The position numbers were made by a program, and so were the translations under genes. DNA of 64,000 nucleotides. It comes from Autumnicola psychrophila (lineage in GTDB: Bacteria; Bacteroidota; Bacteroidia; Flavobacteriales; Flavobacteriaceae). Location of the stretch: NCBI RefSeq assembly GCF_031846645.1, contig NZ_JAVRHN010000003.1, forward strand, positions 248,001 to 312,000, in the 5' to 3' direction. Positions 1 to 8,104 of the stretch are shown piece by piece. Position 1 is the first letter of the stretch. Each line of letters starts with the position of its first letter. Below the pieces are notes generated by a model that worked only from the letters and a program-made list of their open reading frames with translations, searched no databases and had not been told where the DNA came from.

Positions 1-1
1 G

Positions 2-205
2 CCGACGGCACAAGGTTTACCACTGGAAATTCTTTGCTTCAGCAAAGACAAAAGGTGGGAAAATTTTGAATATATAACGGCTGATATTTTTGATCATTTA
101 ATAGCGTCTGTTCCTTTTTTTGATTTAAAACTTTTTGAATCACCTTCAGGAGACGATTTAAAAAATATTATAACGGAGTCAGGTAAAAAGCAAGATCAGA
201 TTTAA
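2..205 (+). CDS. Mechanosensitive ion channel, YbdG/MscM-like, C-terminal fragment
   Basis: Only the last 67 codons are in the window; the gene begins before it. The reading frame contains PTAQGLPLEI, then a Trp-Glu-containing segment, ADIFDHLIASVPFF and a final PSGDDL. This is the conserved C-terminal end of the large MscS-superfamily channels related to E. coli YbdG (QGLPL, then ADIFDHLLA, then a Pro-Ser/Thr-Gly near the end). Those proteins are inner-membrane, tension-gated channels that release solutes on osmotic downshock. The product would be a separate channel from the short MscS protein at 1432. Family assignment rests on this tail alone. Confidence 0.75.
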   Translation, partial: PTAQGLPLEILCFSKDKRWENFEYITADIFDHLIASVPFFDLKLFESPSGDDLKNIITESGKKQDQI

Positions 206-230
206 TTATCTTAGTAATAAACTCCCCTAA

Positions 231-1328
231 ATGAAATTGAAGCCTTTTTTACTGGGTTTTGGCATTCTTGCCGTCTTATTAACACTCGCACCTATAATTG
301 CAGCCGATTACTGGTGGATTCGTATGTTTGATTATCCTCATACCCAACTCACCATTCTAACCATGGTTGCCCTGGTGGTTTACTTTGCAAAGTTCGATAT
401 AAGATCCTGGAAGGATTATGCTTTTGTTGTGGTTCTCACTGCGTGCTTCGTATTTCAATTGTTAAAAATTTACCCTTATCTTCCACATAAGCAGTATGAG
501 GTTGGAGAAGCTTCAGAAGACATAAAGCAAGAAAATACTATTCGCTTTTTTGCTGCGAATGTTCTGCAAAAAAATGAAACTTCAGATTTACTTATTAAAG
601 AATTGGAAAATCAGAATCCGGACGTAATTTTATTAACTGAAACAAATTACAAATGGAAGAAAAGCCTAAGTGAAGCGACATCAAACTTTCCGTTTAAAGT
701 AGAAGTACCCATGGATAATACTTATGGTATGCTTTTATACTCAAAACTTCCTCTAAAGAATTCAAAAATAAATTTTTTGGTAGATGATAGTATTCCTTCC
801 ATAGAAACTATTGTAGAATTGAGATCAGGTAAGGATGTACAGCTCTTTGCTATTCATCCTACACCTCCAATGCCACAGCACAACCCCTCCTCTACCGATA
901 GAGATGCAGAAATGATGATAATTGCCAAAAAAACAAGAGCATCAAAATTACCTGTAATTGTTGCCGGTGATTTTAATGATGTAGCCTGGTCCAGTACAAC
1001 GGGACTCTTTAAGGCTGTTGGTGGCTTACTTGACGTAAGAGTGGGGCGTGGATTTTTTAATACTTTTGATGCTACCAGTTCTCTTTTGCGTTGGCCTTTA
1101 GACCATTTTTTTGTTACAGAAGATTTTCGCCTGGTGGACTGCAGAACAATTGCTAATATTGACTCTGATCATTTCCCTTTTTACCTCACTTTAAGTTTTG
1201 AACCCGAACACGCGAATATGCAAAAGGCGGCAGCACCAACTAAAGAGCAAATAATGTTGGCTAATACCCAGATAGCTGAAGCTAGAAAAAAACAAGAAGA
1301 AGAAAACAATAGAAATAAAAAGGAGTAA
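231..1328 (+). CDS. Membrane-anchored endonuclease/exonuclease/phosphatase (EEP) family protein
   Basis: 365 aa. Three hydrophobic segments (about residues 5-25, 33-52 and 62-80) anchor the protein, and from about residue 103 a catalytic EEP domain follows. Visible EEP signatures are the strand ending in AANVL, the metal-binding Glu in LLTETN, GDFND (D247, N249) and the terminal SDH motif (D313-H314). The family hydrolyses phosphodiester bonds in nucleic acids, phospholipids or inositol phosphates; the substrate here cannot be told. The topology puts the domain at the membrane, probably on the periplasmic side. A charged Lys/Glu-rich tail ends the protein. It lies 25 bp after the preceding channel gene on the same strand and may be co-transcribed. 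Confidence 0.85.
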   Translation: MKLKPFLLGFGILAVLLTLAPIIAADYWWIRMFDYPHTQLTILTMVALVVYFAKFDIRSWKDYAFVVVLTACFVFQLLKIYPYLPHKQYEVGEASEDIKQENTIRFFAANVLQKNETSDLLIKELENQNPDVILLTETNYKWKKSLSEATSNFPFKVEVPMDNTYGMLLYSKLPLKNSKINFLVDDSIPSIETIVELRSGKDVQLFAIHPTPPMPQHNPSSTDRDAEMMIIAKKTRASKLPVIVAGDFNDVAWSSTTGLFKAVGGLLDVRVGRGFFNTFDATSSLLRWPLDHFFVTEDFRLVDCRTIANIDSDHFPFYLTLSFEPEHANMQKAAAPTKEQIMLANTQIAEARKKQEEENNRNKKE

Positions 1329-1431
1329 ATGTCTTGCATCTTCAACTGTTAAGAATTCCTTAATCTCTACCATTTCTGAGATTTTCAATCAGGTAAATGC
1401 TATTTTAGAAGGAAATAACAGCGAATTTTAA

Positions 1432-2346
1432 ATGCAGCAAGATAACCGTGCTTATAGCGTAACAACAGTAAAAGATTCGTTTGAGAGATTTTATGATAAC
1501 TTTATCGAACAATTACCCGGCATAGGTCTGGGTTTGCTTATTATTATTCTCGGTGTGCTCATTGGAAGCTGGATTGGCAGATTTGCTACGCGAAGAATAT
1601 CTGCCCGTACTAGTGACCCATTAATGAGTCGCTTTCTTGGAAAAACAATCCGTTTTATCTTCCTGCTCGTTGCGGTTATGCTCGCATTAAGGGCTGCAGG
1701 TTTAGGAGGAATTGCTACCGGAATACTTACAGCTGCAGGTGCAAGTGCCGTAATTTTTGGCTTCGCTTTTAAAGATATAGGTGAGAACTTCATTTCTGGG
1801 ATTATTTTAGCTTTTAACAGACCTTTTGATATTGAAGACACTGTTGAAATAGGAGAAAACTTCGGAAAGGTGAAAGGTCTCGAATTTCGCTATACTAAAT
1901 TAAAAACCTTTGATGGTAAGGACGTATATATTCCAAATAGTGATGTTCTAACAAAACCTGTTACAAATTTTACTGAAGATGGTTTCTTTAGATGGAACTT
2001 CACTATTGGTATTGCTTATGAAAACAACATAGACGAGGCAAAAAAAACTGTGATGACCGCATTACGCGAAGAGCCTACAGTCATCGAAGATAATGATCAT
2101 CAGAATTTTGTAATAGAAGACGAACTTGCTACGAGTACAGTAAACCTAAAAGTTTTCTTTTGGGTGGACACTAAAGATTTTAGAAGATTAGCACTCATTA
2201 CTAAAGGAAATGTGGTAAGGGCCGTTAAAGAAGCTCTCGAAGAGAACGGTTTCTATATGCCTGCAGACATTCAGGAAATAAAATTATACGGTGCTGGCAT
2301 GGAAAAAGATTTTCCCGTACGTATGAACAGAGTCGAAGAGAAATAA
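1432..2346 (+). CDS. mscS: Small-conductance mechanosensitive channel (MscS family)
   Basis: 304 aa, near the usual 280-300 aa of MscS. Three transmembrane helices lie at about residues 28-50, 70-92 and 96-120. The last is the pore helix, with the Gly/Ala-rich run GILTAAGASAVIFGFAFKD, followed by the conserved beta-domain signature FNRPFDIEDTVEIGE and VYIPNSDVL. The channel opens under membrane tension and releases solutes in hypo-osmotic shock. It is a different subtype from the YbdG-like fragment at the window start. The next gene downstream is convergent, with only 2 bp between the stop codons. Confidence 0.95.
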   Translation: MQQDNRAYSVTTVKDSFERFYDNFIEQLPGIGLGLLIIILGVLIGSWIGRFATRRISARTSDPLMSRFLGKTIRFIFLLVAVMLALRAAGLGGIATGILTAAGASAVIFGFAFKDIGENFISGIILAFNRPFDIEDTVEIGENFGKVKGLEFRYTKLKTFDGKDVYIPNSDVLTKPVTNFTEDGFFRWNFTIGIAYENNIDEAKKTVMTALREEPTVIEDNDHQNFVIEDELATSTVNLKVFFWVDTKDFRRLALITKGNVVRAVKEALEENGFYMPADIQEIKLYGAGMEKDFPVRMNRVEEK

Positions 2347-2348
2347 GA

Positions 2349-2738
2349 TTAGTTCTCTAACCTGTCTTTCACAAATTCAACTTTGGTTTTACCATGAGGT
2401 TTAGGCTTCCCGCTTCCATCTAAAGATACCATAACTATTTTATCAATTGTAATGATAGTTTCCCTGGTCATTTTATTTCGTACTTCACATTGAAGGGTAA
2501 TAGAGGCTGTGCCAAATTTCACAACCTCGATTCCAATTTCCACAATATCGCCCTCTTTAGCAGAGCTGCGGAAATCTATCTCACTCATAAATTTTGTAAC
2601 TGTCTTTGGGTTCTCTAATTGAATGATACTATACAGTGCACATTCTTCATCTATCCATTCCAGCAATCTCCCTCCAAACAGCGTACGATTAGGATTCATA
2701 TCCCCGGGCTTCACCCATTTTCTAGTGTGAAATCTCAT
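2349..2738 (-). CDS. Acyl-CoA thioesterase, hotdog fold (YciA/BACH type)
   Basis: 129 aa single hotdog domain. The N-terminal HTRKWVKPGDMNPNRTLFGG and LLEWIDEECALYS match the active-site region of acyl-CoA thioesterases of the YciA/BACH group, in which the helix Asp (here in EWIDE) positions the nucleophilic water. It hydrolyses acyl-CoA to free acid and CoA in the cytoplasm; chain-length preference cannot be judged. It is convergent with mscS and follows the Nudix gene on the same strand after a 131-bp spacer, so it may be a separate transcript. Confidence 0.88.
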   Translation of the reverse strand: MRFHTRKWVKPGDMNPNRTLFGGRLLEWIDEECALYSIIQLENPKTVTKFMSEIDFRSSAKEGDIVEIGIEVVKFGTASITLQCEVRNKMTRETIITIDKIVMVSLDGSGKPKPHGKTKVEFVKDRLEN

Positions 2739-2851
2739 TTTTTATTTTTAAAAGTAATAGAAAAACATGAGCTGATAAAATCCTATCATTAGAATTGGGT
2801 TATTATCAGAATCTGAGAATTTTATTTCGTTTTCTTTATTTCAGCTAATAA

Positions 2852-2870
2852 AAAATGACAATTTTCCTAC
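2852..2870 (+). repeat. Dispersed motif copy between thioesterase and Nudix genes
   Basis: aaaatgacaattttcctac at the 3' end of the Nudix gene is the weakest of the clear family members (diverged at the right end). Confidence 0.4.
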
Positions 2871-3283
2871 TAAAGAAGCCCTCGTGCGGCCGTGATAATT
2901 TCTTCATGATCAAAAGCTAAGTCCGGAAGATTATTTATACCAAACCAACCCGCATCTTTAGCATCATCTCCTGCCTTTAAAGGTTCTTCATTAAATATAC
3001 GACTCAGGAATGCTATAGAAATCATTCTCCCCCGTGGATCTCTACCCGGTTTTCCAAAGGCGCGAACTTGTTCCATAGAATCTATTTTTACTCCAGTTTC
3101 CTCCAGCAGTTCCCGTCTTGCCGCCTGTTCCAGGTCCTCTCCTTCTTCTATAAACCCACCGGGTAGCGCCCACTGATCTTTAAATGGATCTTTCTTCCTT
3201 TTAATTAGTAAAACTTTAAATTGGTTGTCAATGTGGCATAGTACCACACTATCTACCGTTATCGCTATCTCTTGCTTTCCCAT
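2870..3283 (-). CDS. Nudix hydrolase (ADP-ribose pyrophosphatase-like)
   Basis: 137 aa. A complete Nudix box spans residues 43-65: G43, E49, R57-E58, E61-E62 and G64 fit the GX5EX7REUXEEXGU pattern that binds the catalytic magnesium. The preceding DQWALPGG is typical of ADP-ribose and NADH-type Nudix enzymes of Bacteroidota. It cleaves nucleoside diphosphates linked to another moiety, probably as metabolite clean-up. It starts 1 bp after the DUF72 gene ends, so the two are co-transcribed. The exact substrate is not evident. Confidence 0.9.
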   Translation of the reverse strand: MGKQEIAITVDSVVLCHIDNQFKVLLIKRKKDPFKDQWALPGGFIEEGEDLEQAARRELLEETGVKIDSMEQVRAFGKPGRDPRGRMISIAFLSRIFNEEPLKAGDDAKDAGWFGINNLPDLAFDHEEIITAARGLL

Positions 3284-3284
3284 T

Positions 3285-4157
3285 TTAGTTTAGTGTATTT
3301 GGTATTTTTAATTCTGTTCCAAACTTCTCATTAAATCTTTCAATAAAATATGCTGAAAGTAAAGGAGAAGCTAATTCCATATTTTGATGGACAAAAAAAT
3401 ATACATTCTTTAAACCCAATTTATACCATTCTTCCAAGCGCTCCAGCCAGTCATCCAGCCTTGAGTAGTCAGTTTCGTGGTTGGCACCATTGTACCTTAT
3501 AAACGCAGTATCTGTTGTAAGGCGCATATGTAGCAAATCCCTTCTTCCTGCGCTATCTGTAATAATATTGGAAATATTGTAATTAATCAGTAACTCGTGT
3601 AGTTCCTTTGCAACTACTTTATCATTATGCCAGTCGCTATGTCTAAATTCTGCTGCAAGAGGAACTTCCTTTGGCCAGTGTTTAAAAAATGGTTCCAACC
3701 TATCCATGAACTTCGGCTGAAAATTATCCGGCATTTGAAGAAAGACCATCCCCAATTTATCTTTTAACGGTAACATGTTAGTGATAACATCGTCTACAAG
3801 TTCTTCACAATTGTTCAATCGTTTTATATGGCTAATAATCCTGGGTATCTTAGGAAAGAACTTAAAGCCTTCTTCGGCTTTTTCTTCCCACTTTTCAAAT
3901 TGTGCCTCAGGAAACATCCTATAAAAGGAAGCATTCAGTTCTATAGAGTTAAACTGCGTGCTATAGTAGGCTAATTCATCTTTTGTTCCTCTAGGGTAGA
4001 ATTTCTTGAGATCTGTCTTATTCCATTTTGCACATCCCACCCTAACGTCCTCAAAATTTCTTGATCCCTTTTTAGAAAGGATCTTCTCTGTTTGCAAATG
4101 AGTCTCAGGTAAAGCAAAATTCACTTTGCCAGGATCATCAACTTTTCCAAACTTCAT
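3285..4157 (-). CDS. DUF72 (YecE-like) family protein
   Basis: 290 aa TIM-barrel-like protein of the DUF72/YecE family. Recognisable marks are GCAKWNKTDLKKFYP near the N-terminus, the Asn-containing IELNASFYRM, FKFFPKIPRIISH, FLQMPDNF, and AEFRHSDW, the family's most conserved segment. No biochemical function is established for the family. The gene sits between a semialdehyde dehydrogenase (12-bp gap) and a Nudix hydrolase (1-bp gap) on the same strand, giving a tight operon. The N-terminal 35 residues before the usual barrel start are unusually long, but no internal Met fits better. Confidence 0.88.
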   Translation of the reverse strand: MKFGKVDDPGKVNFALPETHLQTEKILSKKGSRNFEDVRVGCAKWNKTDLKKFYPRGTKDELAYYSTQFNSIELNASFYRMFPEAQFEKWEEKAEEGFKFFPKIPRIISHIKRLNNCEELVDDVITNMLPLKDKLGMVFLQMPDNFQPKFMDRLEPFFKHWPKEVPLAAEFRHSDWHNDKVVAKELHELLINYNISNIITDSAGRRDLLHMRLTTDTAFIRYNGANHETDYSRLDDWLERLEEWYKLGLKNVYFFVHQNMELASPLLSAYFIERFNEKFGTELKIPNTLN

Positions 4158-4169
4158 TTAATACTAATT

Positions 4170-5528
4170 TTAAAATTTGTTGAAATAAACAGTTTTTCTG
4201 TTTACAAACTCCCGAATTCCATGTTCAGAAAGTTCTCTTCCGTAACCCGAATCTTTGGTCCCACCAAAAGGTAGTCGCGGATCGCTTTTCACCATATCAT
4301 TCACAAAGACCGCACCATCATCAAACTTTGGTACCAGCTTGGCCGCAAATTCTGCGTCCTCTGTATAAATGGAAACTCCCAGTCCAAAAACAGAACTGTT
4401 TACCAGTTCTACGGCTTCTTCGGAATTTTTAAAAGTAGTAACACTAATAGCCGGTCCAAAAGTTTCTTCCTCAAACATGGCCATGCCTTTTTTAACTCCC
4501 GAAACCACAGTAGGTTCAAAGTAAGCCTTTTCCCTTTTTCCTCCGGTAACCAGTGTAGCTCCCTGCTCTATTGTTCTTTTAACCTGATCTTCCAGGTCTT
4601 CAGCTAAATCTTCTCTTGCTAATACTCCTATAAAAGTTTCTGAATCCATGGGATCCCCGCTTTTAAGCTCTTTTACCTGTTTTACAAACTCTCCCATAAA
4701 CTCCTGCTCTATGCTTTCCTGAAGAAGTAAACGTTTTCCTGCAATGCAACTTTGGCCCGTATTCTGAAAACGAGCCATTACGCAAGATTTGACTGTCTCA
4801 GGAATATTTGCATCCTCAAATACTACCAAAGCATTACTTCCTCCCAATTCCAGCACAGATTTTTTTATTTCTTCGCCTGCTATCGAGGCAACAGAACTCC
4901 CGGCCGGTTTACTTCCGGTTAAAGTAACTGCTTTAATTCTTTTGTCCCGAATAACAGCTTCAATCTTTTTACTGCCAATGGTAAGGCTTTGAAAGCAATT
5001 TGCAGGAAATCCAGCTCTTTCAAAAACTTTTTGAATATTCTGCGCTGTTTTCATCACATTACTTGCATGCTTTAGAACACCAATATTACCCGCCATTAAT
5101 GCAGGAGCAGCAAAACGAAATACCTGCCAGAATGGATAATTCCACGGCATTACCGCCAATACAACTCCCATAGGTTCATAGCTTGTATAACTTTTTTCCG
5201 CATCTGTTTCTATTAGTTCATTGGCTAGATGTTCTTTTGCATTTTCTGCATAGTATTCACAAACCCAAGAGCACTTTTCAACTTCAGAAAGAGATTGTTT
5301 TATAGGTTTACCCATTTCTAAAGTAATGTCTTTCGCATATTCCTCTTTGTTCTTCATCAATTCTTTTGCTGCTGCTTTCATTAACTTCGAACGTTCCTTA
5401 AAAGAAGTTGTTTTCCAGGAAGAAAACCTTCGATCCGCAGCTTCTAGAGCTTCTTTTACCTTCTCCTCACTAAGTTCCTCAAACCTTGTGATTTCATCCC
5501 CATTATATGGATTATGTGATATAATCAT
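4170..5528 (-). CDS. NAD(P)-dependent succinate-semialdehyde (aldehyde) dehydrogenase
   Basis: 452 aa, the size of the short Sad/YneI-type succinate-semialdehyde dehydrogenases. It carries the cofactor and active-site landmarks of the aldehyde dehydrogenase superfamily: VMPWNYPFWQ, the TGSKPAG nucleotide-binding turn, the general-base Glu in VLELGGSN, the nucleophile Cys261 in NTGQSCIAGKR, and EETFGPAISV. It oxidises a semialdehyde to an acid in the cytoplasm; succinate semialdehyde is the likely substrate by family. It is the first gene of the operon with the DUF72 and Nudix genes. Confidence 0.9.
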   Translation of the reverse strand: MIISHNPYNGDEITRFEELSEEKVKEALEAADRRFSSWKTTSFKERSKLMKAAAKELMKNKEEYAKDITLEMGKPIKQSLSEVEKCSWVCEYYAENAKEHLANELIETDAEKSYTSYEPMGVVLAVMPWNYPFWQVFRFAAPALMAGNIGVLKHASNVMKTAQNIQKVFERAGFPANCFQSLTIGSKKIEAVIRDKRIKAVTLTGSKPAGSSVASIAGEEIKKSVLELGGSNALVVFEDANIPETVKSCVMARFQNTGQSCIAGKRLLLQESIEQEFMGEFVKQVKELKSGDPMDSETFIGVLAREDLAEDLEDQVKRTIEQGATLVTGGKREKAYFEPTVVSGVKKGMAMFEEETFGPAISVTTFKNSEEAVELVNSSVFGLGVSIYTEDAEFAAKLVPKFDDGAVFVNDMVKSDPRLPFGGTKDSGYGRELSEHGIREFVNRKTVYFNKF

Positions 5529-5695
5529 TACACTTATTTGTTATTATGATTCCGTTCAATATAACAAGAAGTGTCAGGTTAATGAGAGCGATTAAGAGGA
5601 TTTTAACTACGATAATGTTTATAAGTAGTTTAAAAGTACACTGTTGTACTTCCATAATTACTTCAGAAATAATTAAATTTAAAAAACTTCTTCCT

Positions 5696-6103
5696 ATGAA
5701 CCCACGCGATCTACATTTATTGGAATCAAGACCACATATTCCTTCCGCAAAAATTACCGAGAGGATGAGTCCTGATGAGAAATTTCAAAACAGCACTTTA
5801 CGTCCTGTTGCCAAGCTTCAGGATGAACTACTAATTGCAGTTTTTAAAAATTACATTGCAAAACATAAGAATATGTTTTACGATCTGAAGACAGATGAAC
5901 GTTTGAAATATATTGAAAATGCTATACAAAAGGATATAAAATTCAGGAATAACTTAAAGGGTATTATCATTGGCCAGTTTACTCTGGAAGAATATGCGCT
6001 GTATATACGGAACTCTTCTGCCCTCAATAAACGGATGATGAATATCGTAAAGGAACGGCTGCAGTCGAATATTCAGCTTTTAGAACGCGATCTGGCGTAC
6101 TAG
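5696..6103 (+). CDS. Conserved flavobacterial protein of unknown function
   Basis: 135 aa, soluble and largely helical, with no motif I can tie to a reaction. I chose the ATG at 5696: the frame is open back to 5546, but the extra 50 residues are low-complexity and basic, whereas the sequence from MNPRDLHLLES onward has the composition of a folded protein (for example NSTLRPVAKLQDELL and LKYIENAIQKDIKFR). Short proteins of this kind in flavobacteria sometimes carry the label glyoxalase; I see no metal-binding residues to support it. Its end overlaps the convergent DUF3307 gene by 24 bp. Confidence 0.65.
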   Translation: MNPRDLHLLESRPHIPSAKITERMSPDEKFQNSTLRPVAKLQDELLIAVFKNYIAKHKNMFYDLKTDERLKYIENAIQKDIKFRNNLKGIIIGQFTLEEYALYIRNSSALNKRMMNIVKERLQSNIQLLERDLAY

Positions 6104-6808
6104 CAGCCCAATTATTATTGTAATAGCAAAACTCATAAGAGTACCAATAAGCACATATTCTGTTTGTTTTCTGGCTCCTGCTTCAGATTTATCACTAAAA
6201 CGTAAAATGGATTTTGCGGCTATTAAAAATCCAATTGCAGAAAAATTGTTGGTTAATATAAAGGTGAGCACCAGGATTCTTTCGAAAATTCCAATATAAC
6301 GACCCGCTGCTTCCAGGCTACCGGTTTCACTCCCTGTTTTTAGTTCATTATGCCAACGTTGAGTAGCTTTACCTATAAGAAAACCTACAGGGAATATTGC
6401 GATCAGATAACCAATTGAGATCGCCAGAAAGGCAGAAGAAGAAAAGCATTTTTCTAGAAATGGCAAAATTTCATACGAACTATCCGTGATATAGATCCAG
6501 GCTATTAAAATAATTACAATATGAAATAACTGATCCAGCAAGAAGATGCGGAGGTTGTCCTTTGTACTGCTTAATTTCCATAAATCAATGCCGAAGTGAG
6601 TTAAAGTAATAAACAAGGCTATGTACCATAAGTGCCATTGTTGCAATATTATATACGTTAGTAAACCTGCTAATATGGAATGAATGTAGAGGTAAAATGA
6701 CTTAGCCCTTTTCTCTCTTTTTTGTAAAACCCATGCGTTGGGTTGAAAAACAAAATCGGTTAAAATATGTGCGAGTAACAGTTGTAGCAAAATTTGGGTG
6801 GCCATCAT
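6080..6808 (-). CDS. DUF3307 polytopic membrane protein
   Basis: 242 aa and strongly hydrophobic, with about six to seven membrane segments. The N-terminus (LLLAHILTDFVFQPNAWV) and the central THFGIDLWKL are the conserved His/Asp-bearing signatures of DUF3307, whose function is unknown. It starts inside the stop codon of the upstream SatD-like gene (4-bp ATGA overlap), so the two are translationally coupled. This pairing suggests the cytoplasmic SatD-like protein controls or senses something at this membrane protein, but that is inference. A second Met directly follows the first and may be the true start. Confidence 0.85.
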   Translation of the reverse strand: MMATQILLQLLLAHILTDFVFQPNAWVLQKREKRAKSFYLYIHSILAGLLTYIILQQWHLWYIALFITLTHFGIDLWKLSSTKDNLRIFLLDQLFHIVIILIAWIYITDSSYEILPFLEKCFSSSAFLAISIGYLIAIFPVGFLIGKATQRWHNELKTGSETGSLEAAGRYIGIFERILVLTFILTNNFSAIGFLIAAKSILRFSDKSEAGARKQTEYVLIGTLMSFAITIIIGLLVRQIAF

Positions 6809-7470
6809 TGCTTTAAAGATTTAGAAATTACCTGCTCATATCTTTGCAACAAGACAGATACTGCATCCCATCCTGCAGCTTTTTTCCTTTGGTTTACAGC
6901 AGATTGAGAAATGTTCAGTTTCTCTGCTATTTCCTGCTCTTTTAGTCCTTTAAGAAGATGATAAATGACTTCAGCCGAAGCAATACTCCACTTATCCATT
7001 AGCATATCCAAAAGAAGGAAACTGGCATAAAATTCGGCATTTAAATTTTCCTGAGGTGTTTTTAGAACAATGGTCCGTGACTCTTTTTTTATTTCATCAA
7101 GGCTGCGACCTGAAAATTGAAAGGCCTGTCCGTTAGACTCTGCTATAGAAGGTCTCTCAAATTCATAATCTCCAATTCCTATAGCTATTTTTAAGTCAGC
7201 TTCTTTCACAAATGCTTTGCCTCTGGATTTTTCTTTGTCCCGGACAGCATTTATGGCTGTTTTTAGGATTAGTGAGATTTCCAGGGATTTTTCAGGCGTT
7301 CTAATAATTCCCTGAAAACTGTCTCCTCTGTAAATCTTAAATTTTAGCCCTGAACCATACATTAGATTCATTTCTTTAAACTCTTCTTTAAGTTTGGATA
7401 ATACTTTGGAGAGCAAATCTTTAGTATAATGTGAAGAGTTTACCAGGTCTGCTGTAATCACGGCTATCAT
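6805..7470 (-). CDS. SatD-family protein: cyclase-like fold plus C-terminal HTH
   Basis: 221 aa from the ATG at 7470; an extra 5 codons upstream are unlikely. The N-terminal domain starts MIAVITADLVNSS (D8) and has a beta-hairpin YRGDSFQG (D50), then IAIGIGD and GQAFQFSGRSLDEI. This order resembles class III nucleotide cyclases (Asp strand, GD hairpin, GI.TG, then GxxVNxAxR), so I infer a cyclase-like fold, catalytic or not. The C-terminus (about residues 174-200: KEQEIAEKLNISQSAVNQRK) is a helix-turn-helix of the sigma-4/LuxR kind. The family name SatD comes from a streptococcal locus; its role is not settled. Inverted repeats at 7497-7537 lie just upstream and may be its operator. Confidence 0.75.
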   Translation of the reverse strand: MIAVITADLVNSSHYTKDLLSKVLSKLKEEFKEMNLMYGSGLKFKIYRGDSFQGIIRTPEKSLEISLILKTAINAVRDKEKSRGKAFVKEADLKIAIGIGDYEFERPSIAESNGQAFQFSGRSLDEIKKESRTIVLKTPQENLNAEFYASFLLLDMLMDKWSIASAEVIYHLLKGLKEQEIAEKLNISQSAVNQRKKAAGWDAVSVLLQRYEQVISKSLKQ

Positions 7471-7496
7471 AGTTCGAATATACAAAAAATAAGGAC

Positions 7497-7552
7497 ATAG
7501 GCTAATTTTGCCTATTTATAAGCTTTAAACCTTATAAAGTTAATTTATAAGG
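7497..7552. promoter_or_regulatory. Inverted repeats upstream of the satD-like gene (candidate operator)
   Basis: Two perfect inverted repeats lie in the divergent spacer: ATAGGC (7497-7502) with GCCTAT (7510-7515), and TTATAAG (7516-7522) with CTTATAA (7531-7537). A further TTATAAGG lies at 7545-7552. The first starts 27 bp upstream of the satD-like start codon, a usual operator position. The HTH at the end of that protein is the obvious candidate binder, which is inference. The AT-richness makes the second repeat less significant than the first. Confidence 0.45.
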
Positions 7553-7660
7553 ATAGTATCTTATTATTATTATAAAAATCAGTTATTAAACTTTTGCTAA
7601 TTGTTCTTTTAAAAAATAATTGATACTTAATTTTAAAAAAATAAAAATTACAAATTTAAA

Positions 7661-8104
7661 ATGAATAAGAAAGAAATTTACTATAAAGCAGTGGATGCTG
7701 TAAATGAGCGAATAGAAAAATATCAAAAGGAAATGGATATGATCAAGGAATCCATGGATGCGAACGATATTAAAACAGACTATGATGAAGACAATCGTGG
7801 CAAATTACTTGGTGATTTTGAACAAAATGCCGGCTATCTTGATGACTCCAGGCAAATGAAGGAAACATTAAGTGAAATCGATCTGGATCATTATAGTGAA
7901 CGAGTAAGTTTTGGAAGTGTGGTAGAAACAGATAAAAATCTCTACTATGTTGCAGTCCCTATAGGAGAATTAAATATGGAGAACGGAAGTAAAGTATATG
8001 CCATCTCCACCGAAGCTCCTGTTTACCAAGGGCTAAAAGGAAAAAAAGCAGGAGAAAGCTATACCTTTAATGATCAGGAGTTCAAGATTGTAGCAGTACA
8101 TTAG
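7661..8104 (+). CDS. GreA/GreB-like transcription elongation factor family protein
   Basis: 147 aa. Residues 1 to about 78 form a charged helical hairpin (coiled coil) with an acidic turn around TDYDEDNRG. Residues about 85-147 match the C-terminal FKBP-like domain of Gre factors: FGSVVETDKNLYYVAVPIG, YAISTEAPVYQGLKGKKAG and a final FKIVAV strand. Gre factors reach RNA polymerase through the secondary channel and stimulate cleavage of backtracked RNA with two tip acidic residues. The tip here is acidic, but the canonical Asp/Glu spacing cannot be confirmed by eye. It is divergent from the satD-like gene. Confidence 0.8.
   Translation: MNKKEIYYKAVDAVNERIEKYQKEMDMIKESMDANDIKTDYDEDNRGKLLGDFEQNAGYLDDSRQMKETLSEIDLDHYSERVSFGSVVETDKNLYYVAVPIGELNMENGSKVYAISTEAPVYQGLKGKKAGESYTFNDQEFKIVAVH

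Noticed and set aside
1191..1388. Minus-strand open frame of 65 codons overlapping the end of the EEP gene
   Set aside because: It is antisense to a well-supported gene, has low-complexity Phe runs and no homology pattern.
1329..1431. Open frame without start codon after the EEP stop (ends NNSEF)
   Set aside because: Only about 35 codons, no start codon, no recognisable domain; more likely untranslated spacer.
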